Source: Pneumocystis sp. 'macacae'
Taxonomy: Eukaryota; Ascomycota; Pneumocystomycetes; Pneumocystales; Pneumocystaceae
Reading direction: 5' to 3'
Assembly: GCA_018127085.1 (NCBI GenBank)
Contig: CM030722.1
Span: forward strand, 124,001 to 188,000
DNA: 64,000 nucleotides
The notes below the pieces were generated by a model. The model was not told where the DNA came from, ran no database searches, and was given only the letters and a program-made list of their open reading frames with translations. Both the position numbers and the translations under genes were made by a program. This document shows positions 58,388 through 64,000 of the stretch, piece after piece. Each line of letters starts with the position of its first letter. Positions within the stretch are counted from its first letter, which is position 1.

Positions 58388-58951
58388 TTATGTCTTTATC
58401 GTTAGAAGCTCTATTTCCAAAATATATTTTCCTTCTTTATACATCTGACTTGATTCGAATGCTTTATCATATTTCCAACCAACTATATTTCCACATTGCT
58501 TGCAAGAAATATCGCGTACAATATGGCGCCCAGTGGTCATGGTTCGGTCTTCTGACATTGGTGATTCAACAATATTGACTCTATTTTAATAATTAATGTT
58601 TTTTTTGATTTCATATGTTTATAATTAAGATTTACACGGTATTAAATAAGTATGCGCGTCCATGTTGTCCTCGGAATGCCTATAATCTATTAGAAAAGCC
58701 TTTTTACGGATTTTTGAAACTCAAGATTATATATACTACCTTGGATGCTATTTCCCTGTGGTCTGAAAGGTGAGTTTTGCACTTAGAACAGCTATAAATT
58801 CTCCGATAAATGATTAGTTATGTTGAATGTAACCGCTTAGTGCGATAAAACAATGCTTACTTTGAACCAGTTAAATAAACATTATATGAAAGTCCCTATA
58901 TAAGAGAAATGTTTTGTTAGTAAGAGCTATGTTTTTAGAAATATATACCAT
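58388..58951 (-). CDS. Yippee-like zinc-binding protein
   Basis: Five exons, complement(join(58388..58580, 58636..58679, 58740..58800, 58861..58895, 58949..58951)), 111 residues, all phases consistent. Coding exon 1 is only the ATG, followed at once by the intron. The protein reads [13 protein letters not shown], then [55 protein letters not shown] and [20 protein letters not shown]: the two CxxC zinc pairs and the GxxGRAYLFxxVxNV and GWKYExAFExSQKYKEGK motifs of the Yippee family. Yippee proteins (fission yeast and fungal homologues included) are linked to nucleus and spindle or substrate-receptor roles; function in fungi is unsettled. It is divergent from the myotubularin gene with 352 bp between starts. 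Confidence 0.9.
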
Positions 58952-59303
58952 TTGGTGTTATATACAGTATTTCTATTCTTGTCCCTATATTTAAATTTAC
59001 CGTCAGAAGTCGTTTAAAAAGCAGAAAAATGAGAATAAGAAGTCTGTATCACTTACAAATATTTAAATGTTTTTTTTACAGATAAAACGCAATAGAATAT
59101 CTTTAATTGCTTTTTCTATTTATTCTGTTGTTTTTTTGAAGGTTGAGCGGTCAATGACATCGTTCTTTATTAACTTGATAAGACGTCCTCTAGATAAGTG
59201 AGAGAAAAATAAGGAAAACAGTGAACTGTAAACATATTTAGCGTATAAATATGTTATTAAAATTATTTAGTTAGTGGGTTTATTTTTTTAACTGCAAAAA
59301 ACA
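58952..59303. promoter_or_regulatory. divergent intergenic region Yippee gene / YMR1
   Basis: 352 bp between divergent start codons; AT-rich with a T-rich tract near 59110-59140. Both promoters must lie here. No specific element recognised. Confidence 0.5.
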
Positions 59304-61208
59304 ATGGATCAGTTATCTATAATGACGGTAAAAAGGCTTAAATGGATCTAAGAATCGAGTGTTGATTAGTAAAGTATACAGGTGTTCAGATTGTGATACG
59401 TAGAGAGAGAACTATTGGAATTTTGCATATTACGTCTCACCATTTGGTTTTTTCAAGTAGTTCTTTTTTTCGTGATATATGGATTGGATATCCTATGATT
59501 CAAAAGGTGGAAAAAAAAGCGATGTTTTATAAAAGAATGACGTCTTTGGATATATATGGACGTGATTTTACTTTCGTTACATTCAATATTGAGAATGATC
59601 GGGATGCACAGGTGATTTATGAGATGATTCAGAAATATACATATATGGGTAGTTTGATGCTTTTAAGGGAAATATATAAATTGATAAGTTTTAGAGTCTA
59701 TTTGTGATCTTTATGCATTTTTCTATCGTCCTGAAGGTTTAGAAGCTATGTTTAATGGGTGGACTCTTTATCAGCCTGTTAAGGAGTTTGAGCGGCAAGG
59801 TGTTGGTACAAGGACAAAAAAATGGCGTATAACGGATATAAATAAGAATTATGCAGTATGGATTATGGAATTTTTTGTATTTTTTTGATAGTTACAGCTT
59901 TGTTCTACTTATCCTTCTCTACTTGTAGTACCATCGAAAATAAGTGATAGTGTGATTCGATATGCATCTAAGTTTAGGTCGAAAGGAAGATTTCCTGTTC
60001 TAACGTATATTCATTCTATAAATAATGTAGTTTATTATTATCCCTATGTTAATATTCTGAGTACTGTATAGTGCAGTATTACAAGATCGTCTCAACCAAT
60101 GGTTGGAATTAAACAAAACCGATCTCTTCAAGATGAATATTTGGTTTCTGCCATATTTGAAACTACTGCTATTCAAGATATTTCACAAATGAAAAAAAAT
60201 TTTAAGTTATATGGAAATAATATAGTTGTTGATGCTCGACCAACAGCAAACGCTATGGTGAATGTTGCAATTGGAGCAGGAACTGAAAATATGGAAAATT
60301 ATAAAGGTGCAAAGAAAGTATATTTAGGGATAGATAATATTCACGTTATGCGTGACAGTCTTTCTCGTGTTGTTGAGGCTTTAAAAGAGTCTAGTATGAT
60401 ATCTTTGCCACTTGATCGCAATCTTTTGGAAAAATCTAATTGGCTTAAATACTTGGCTTTAATTATGGAAGGATCGGTTTTTATAGCACGCACAATTCAT
60501 ATTGATTATTCACATGTTCTTATACACTGTTCTGATGGATGGGATAGAACAAGTCAATTAAGTTCTCTTGCTCAATTATGTTTAGATCCTTATTACAGGA
60601 CATTTGAAGGATTTATGGTATTGGTAGAGAAAGATTGGTTGTCATTTGGATATCGTTTTTGTTCACGATTAGGTCATCTTTTTAATGAAAAATATTTTAT
60701 AACATCCAACAATACATCATCCATTTCTATGAGCCCGAGAAGTCTTTTTTCACAGCAGGCATTTTCGAATATGCAATCAAAATTACGAGAAATGAATAAG
60801 AATCCTCATTCTAAAGATATTAGTCCGATTTTTCATCAATTTCTTGACTGTACATATCAGATGCTACATCAATTTTCTGATCGATTTGAATTTAATGAAT
60901 GTTTTCTTCGGAAGCTCTTTTATCATACATATTCCTGTCAATATGGAACGTTTCTTTATAATAATGAAAAAGAAAGGATAGCCGCTAATGCACATGAAAA
61001 GACAAGATGTGTCTGGGATTACTTTTTTGCTCGAAAGGAAAAATTTATTAATAGTAATTATAATCCTTCTCTCAATAATGGCTCCTTATCTATTATATTT
61101 CCTGATCCAAGAGCTATTGTTTGGTGGGCATCTATTTTCGGTCGTTCTGAAAATGAAATGAATGCTGTTTCTTCTTTTCTTAATAATTCTTTTCTTCAAA
61201 AAAAATAA
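59304..61208 (+). CDS. YMR1: myotubularin PI3P phosphatase Ymr1
   Basis: About five exons. Exon 1 is short (MDQLSIMT, 59304..59327), then a PH-GRAM domain (RRERTIGILHITSHHLVFSS), the junction SLESICDLYAFFYRPEGLEA, TLYQPVKEFERQGV, LVVPSKISDSVIRYASKFRS, and VVDARPTANAMVNVAIGAGT. The catalytic loop is HCSDGWDRTSQLSSLAQLCL, a CX5R motif with all residues of active myotubularins. The C-terminal part ends with WDYFFARKEKF, and DPRAIVWWASIFGR. Ymr1 dephosphorylates PI3P and PI(3,5)P2 on endosomes and vacuoles. The exon 1 to 2 join uses the AG at 59389; other nearby AGs shift the frame. Confidence 0.92.
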
Positions 61209-61554
61209 AATTAGCAATAAGGTTTTCTTGTATGGTTATTTTAAATTATTTTTGATACTTATAAATATATAGTTGATATAATTGAAAATATACGATTATA
61301 ATGTATTTCTATAATTATTGACATATTGTTTTATACTAATGGTTTTTATTTATTCTCACATAATTTTGTAATATGCGTATAGTAATTGATTTAATCTGGA
61401 AAATGACATTTTTGATTTAGGGTTTGTTAATTTAGGTTTATCAGAAAAACTTTCGAAGACTGTTTTATCAAAATTTTAAAATTAAAAAAGTAACTTGTTT
61501 GGAATTTTTTGGCACTTGATAGTAGTTGTTAACTAGATATATTAGTATTCAAAT
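61209..61554. other. intergenic region, nothing recognised
   Basis: 346 bp, AT-rich, between YMR1 and the ADP/ATP carrier on the same strand; should contain the carrier's promoter. Confidence 0.45.
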
Positions 61555-62587
61555 ATGGTAGACAAGGTATGTGTATAGTTGGTTTGAATTTCTATATATT
61601 TTGTCTTAGCGACAGATTATGGAAAATAAATGTTAGAGAATAGATTAGCTGATATGCTTTTAGACAAAGAAAGAATCAAATTTTTTTATTGATTTTATGA
61701 TGGGTGGAGTTTCCGCTGCTGTTGCGAAGACTTCTGCTGCGCCTATTGAGCGTGTTAAACTTTTGATTCAGAATCAGGACGAGATGATTAAAGCAGGGCG
61801 TCTATCTCATCGTTACACTGGTATTATTAACTGTTTTTCACGTACTGTTCAAGACGAAGGTATTATTTCGCTTTGGAGAGGCAATACTGCTAATGTTCTT
61901 CGATATTTTCCTACTCAGGCTCTTAATTTTGCTTTTAAAGATAAATTTAAGAAAATGTTTGGTTTTAATAAAGAACGTGATGGTTACTGGCCTTGGTTCT
62001 TTGGGAATCTTGCTTCTGGGGGTTGTGCTGGTGCAGCATCACTTCTTTTCGTGTATTCACTCGATTATGCTCGGACTCGTCTTGCAAACGATGCTAAGTC
62101 TGTCAAAAAGGGCAGTGAGCGTCAATTTAATGGTTTGATTGATGTATACAGAAAAACACTTGCATCTGATGGTATTCGTGGGCTCTATCGTGGCTTTGGT
62201 CCTTCTGTTGCTGGTATTGTTGTATATCGCGGTCTCTATTTCGGACTTTATGATTCAGTGAAGCCAGTTGTTCTCACTGGACCTCTTGAGGGAAGTTTTA
62301 TTGCTTCTTTTATTCTTGGTTGGATCGTTACTACTACATCTGGGCTCGCTTCTTATCCAATTGACACTGTGCGACGACGTATGATGATGACATCTGGAGA
62401 AGCGGTCAAGTATTCTTCTTCTTTCCAGGCGTTTGCACAAATTGTCTCCAATGAGGGTTTTCGTAGCCTTTTTAAGGGTGCTGGTGCCAATATTCTTCGC
62501 GGTGTTGCTGCTGCCGGCGTTATTTCTATGTACGATCAACTTCAGATGATTGTTTTTGGAAAGAAGTATTCTGGTGGTTCTTCCTAG
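61555..62587 (+). CDS. AAC: mitochondrial ADP/ATP carrier
   Basis: Two exons, join(61555..61566, 61664..62587), 311 residues with a 97-bp intron after MVDK. Three mitochondrial-carrier repeats with [15 protein letters not shown] (first PxE/DxxxxR signature), [15 protein letters not shown] and [15 protein letters not shown]; the RRRMMM motif is diagnostic of the ADP/ATP carrier. Six transmembrane helices with [19 protein letters not shown] start. It exchanges cytosolic ADP for matrix ATP across the inner membrane. C-ending codons and GCT/GGT preference mark it as highly expressed relative to neighbours. The intron contains no convincing extra exon. Confidence 0.95.
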
Positions 62588-63072
62588 GAATTCTTATGTA
62601 AATTCTGCTACACTTAATGTCGTTTTCTCCATCTAACTAAATATTTGTTTTTTTTGCTGAAATATTCTTCTTAACATGATAGAAATAATGCTATAAAAAT
62701 ACAAAAACAAGAAATACTTAGAGTCCTTTCTACAATATATTTTTGATTCATTTGTTGTATTCTTTTTTTTTTTAAATTTTTATTGATTTCTGTTTATTGT
62801 GGATGGTGGTGTGTGCCTTGATTAGTATTCTGTGTAATGTGTGTCCATAAATTCAAGTGAATCAGTAGAGCACCGCTTTTTCTTCCGGAACGACGAACGA
62901 CGGAGGGACGATCAGCTTGACGTGAATTAGTAGAAGAGGGACAGTGGGTGAGAAACAGGTCTGGATTAGACAGAAAGCAACTTGAAGAGTGGTTAATTAA
63001 TTCTTTTTATATTTAAAAGTTTTTTTGAACGAAGTTGTAGCCTTATTTTGAGCCTTAAAGGTGTTCCAGACA
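62588..63072. promoter_or_regulatory. intergenic region upstream of the KH-protein gene
   Basis: 485 bp. The first half has a T-rich tract (about 62765-62790) near the carrier's 3' end; from about 62860 the sequence is less AT-rich and is probably the 5' leader and promoter of the KH-domain gene. No RNA gene recognised. Confidence 0.45.
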
Positions 63073-63462
63073 ATGTCTGAACTTGGGACAAATTTTGTAG
63101 ATAAGATGGGGCGATTTGGAGGGCGTGGATTAGGAGGAACGCATGCTGGAACACATAGTAATACGCATGGAAATACTCATGGTTCGGGGCACAGCGGTAA
63201 TGCTGGGGGAGGAGCAGAAGGTGTGGATCGTTTATTTGATGGAGAAGGGCGTGGAGAAGAATATGATGGATATGGGGGGAGTCAGGTGACATTGCGGGCA
63301 CTAGTGTCTACAAAAGAAGCAGGGATCATTATTGGACGTCAGGGAAAGAATGTGGCAGAGCTGCGTGGAGCGAACGGTATTAAGGCGGGAGTTAGTAAGG
63401 TTGTTCCGAATATTCACGATCGTGTTCTTACTATTTCCGGCTCTCTTGATGGTGTTAGTAAG
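63073..63462 (+). CDS. RNC1: KH-domain RNA-binding protein (Rnc1/Pbp2 type), 5' exon only
   Basis: First coding exon, 130 codons, starting MSELGTNFVDKMGRFGGRGL. A Gly/His/Thr-rich stretch (GTHAGTHSNTHGNTHG) precedes the first KH domain: VTLRALVSTKEAGIIIGRQG, KNVAELRGANGIKAGVSKVV, and HDRVLTISGSLDGVSK; the GxxG loop is GRQG. The exon ends with a GTATGG donor at 63463. The pattern is that of fungal poly(C)-binding-type proteins with three KH domains such as fission yeast Rnc1, which binds and stabilises the mRNA of the Pmp1 phosphatase in the cell-wall MAPK pathway, the pathway of MKK1 here. The remaining KH domains must lie beyond the window. Confidence 0.8.
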
Positions 63463-64000
63463 GTATGGTGTTTAGAAGATTGAGTGGAGGAGAGTTGTAT
63501 TATGATTGAAATGTTTTTTGCAGAGTAGTATAATAAAACTCTGTGGTAGTATGGCTTTGAGGAATATGATTTGTTATATAACTGTTCAACATATGAGCTT
63601 TGGATGATATTCTATATGTTATCTGTAAGGTTGAAGTGGTGAATGAAATGCCGAACCTGATGAAGTTTTGAATAGAACTTTTAACAAGTGGAGAATAGGG
63701 GATTGGGTAGTAATGTTTAGGGACATGCGTTCGTGTTTTAGTTGATTTGGTTTGTGTATTAGCGGCATCGTATGCAGCTAATGCTGTTATTGAATAACAG
63801 TTTTGAACGCTACTATATATAGTATTAATGATGGCATTAGCAACTGGAGTACTGTTCCAACGCTATGCGATGTTTTTGCTATTCAGCTATTATTATGTTG
63901 AAGATATTATTGAAGGCGTTGTTTTGGAAATGTTGTGTTAGATTTTGTGTATAGCCTTTCTTTGGAAATATTATGTTTTTTATGTTGTTGTTTTGGATTT
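63463..64000 (+). other. likely long first intron of the KH-protein gene, running out of the window
   Basis: After the donor at 63463 no frame continues a KH-protein for the remaining 538 bp. The stretch is less AT-rich than other introns and has two inverted repeats: CTGTTAT-TGA-ATAACAG (63784..63800) and the 14-bp palindrome TACTATATATAGTA (63811..63824). A short exon after an AG at 63523 reads open for only about 28 codons and has no KH similarity. Confidence 0.45.

Overview
The window looks like a piece of a compact, AT-rich fungal nuclear chromosome, most likely Taphrinomycotina and probably a Pneumocystis species. The grounds are very short introns (mostly 35-60 bp, GT..AG) that split nearly every gene, tight gene spacing, and single-copy core genes whose closest recognisable motifs are those of fission-yeast-like fungi (Cuf1-type copper regulator, Mkk1/Pek1 MAPKK, Rnc1-like KH protein). 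The genus is an inference from gene style; no species marker or surface-antigen family is present. Where I re-joined exons, reading-frame phases across the splice sites were checked by hand.

Layout. 0-10 kb: 3' end of GPI16, BYE1 (-), an ataxin-10/CTR86 homologue (+), the mitochondrial peptidase ICP55 (-, 12 exons), and an alpha-arrestin (-). 10-26 kb: CreC/WDR20-type WD40 protein (-), mitochondrial Rho GTPase GEM1 (+), a Zds-like protein (-), a copper-fist regulator (+), RanGTP-binding Yrb30-like protein (-), and eRF3/SUP35 (+). 26.4-29.2 kb: an abrupt GC-rich island with a CUE2-like Smr endonuclease (+), degenerate telomere-type CCCTAA repeats, TSR2 (-), a proline-rich ORF (-) and MED31 (+). 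29.3-40 kb: GRR1 (-), MOT1 (+) and an unrecognised multi-spanning membrane protein (+). 40-50 kb: RPS3 (+, with a possible intronic C/D snoRNA), VAM7 (+), an ING-family PHD protein (-), an FHA-forkhead factor (-), an MRH-domain receptor (-), ERG24 (+), TPT1 (+). 50-64 kb: FIT/SCS3 (-), MKK1 (-), a C2H2 protein (+), KRI1 (+), MTQ2 (-), a Yippee protein (-), YMR1 myotubularin (+), ADP/ATP carrier (+), and the 5' exon of a KH-domain protein (+).

There is no operon or prophage-like logic; genes are housekeeping genes on both strands. Several share themes: translation and its surveillance (SUP35, MTQ2, which methylates the release-factor complex, CUE2-like no-go-decay nuclease, RPS3, TSR2, KRI1, TPT1), transcription (BYE1, MOT1, MED31, ING, forkhead), membrane and endosome traffic (arrestin, VAM7, YMR1, MRH receptor, FIT), and mitochondria (ICP55, GEM1, ADP/ATP carrier).

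The most unusual region is the GC island: base composition changes gradually on both flanks, including inside one gene (GRR1), and it carries interstitial telomere-like repeats in a convergent intergenic space, inside a coding linker, and in inverted orientation 0.75 kb away. Other points of interest are a start codon followed at once by an intron (Yippee gene), a GC-AG intron (ICP55), an intron almost wholly occupied by a 10-bp hairpin (Yrb30-like gene), and HomolE/HomolD-like promoter boxes upstream of RPS3.
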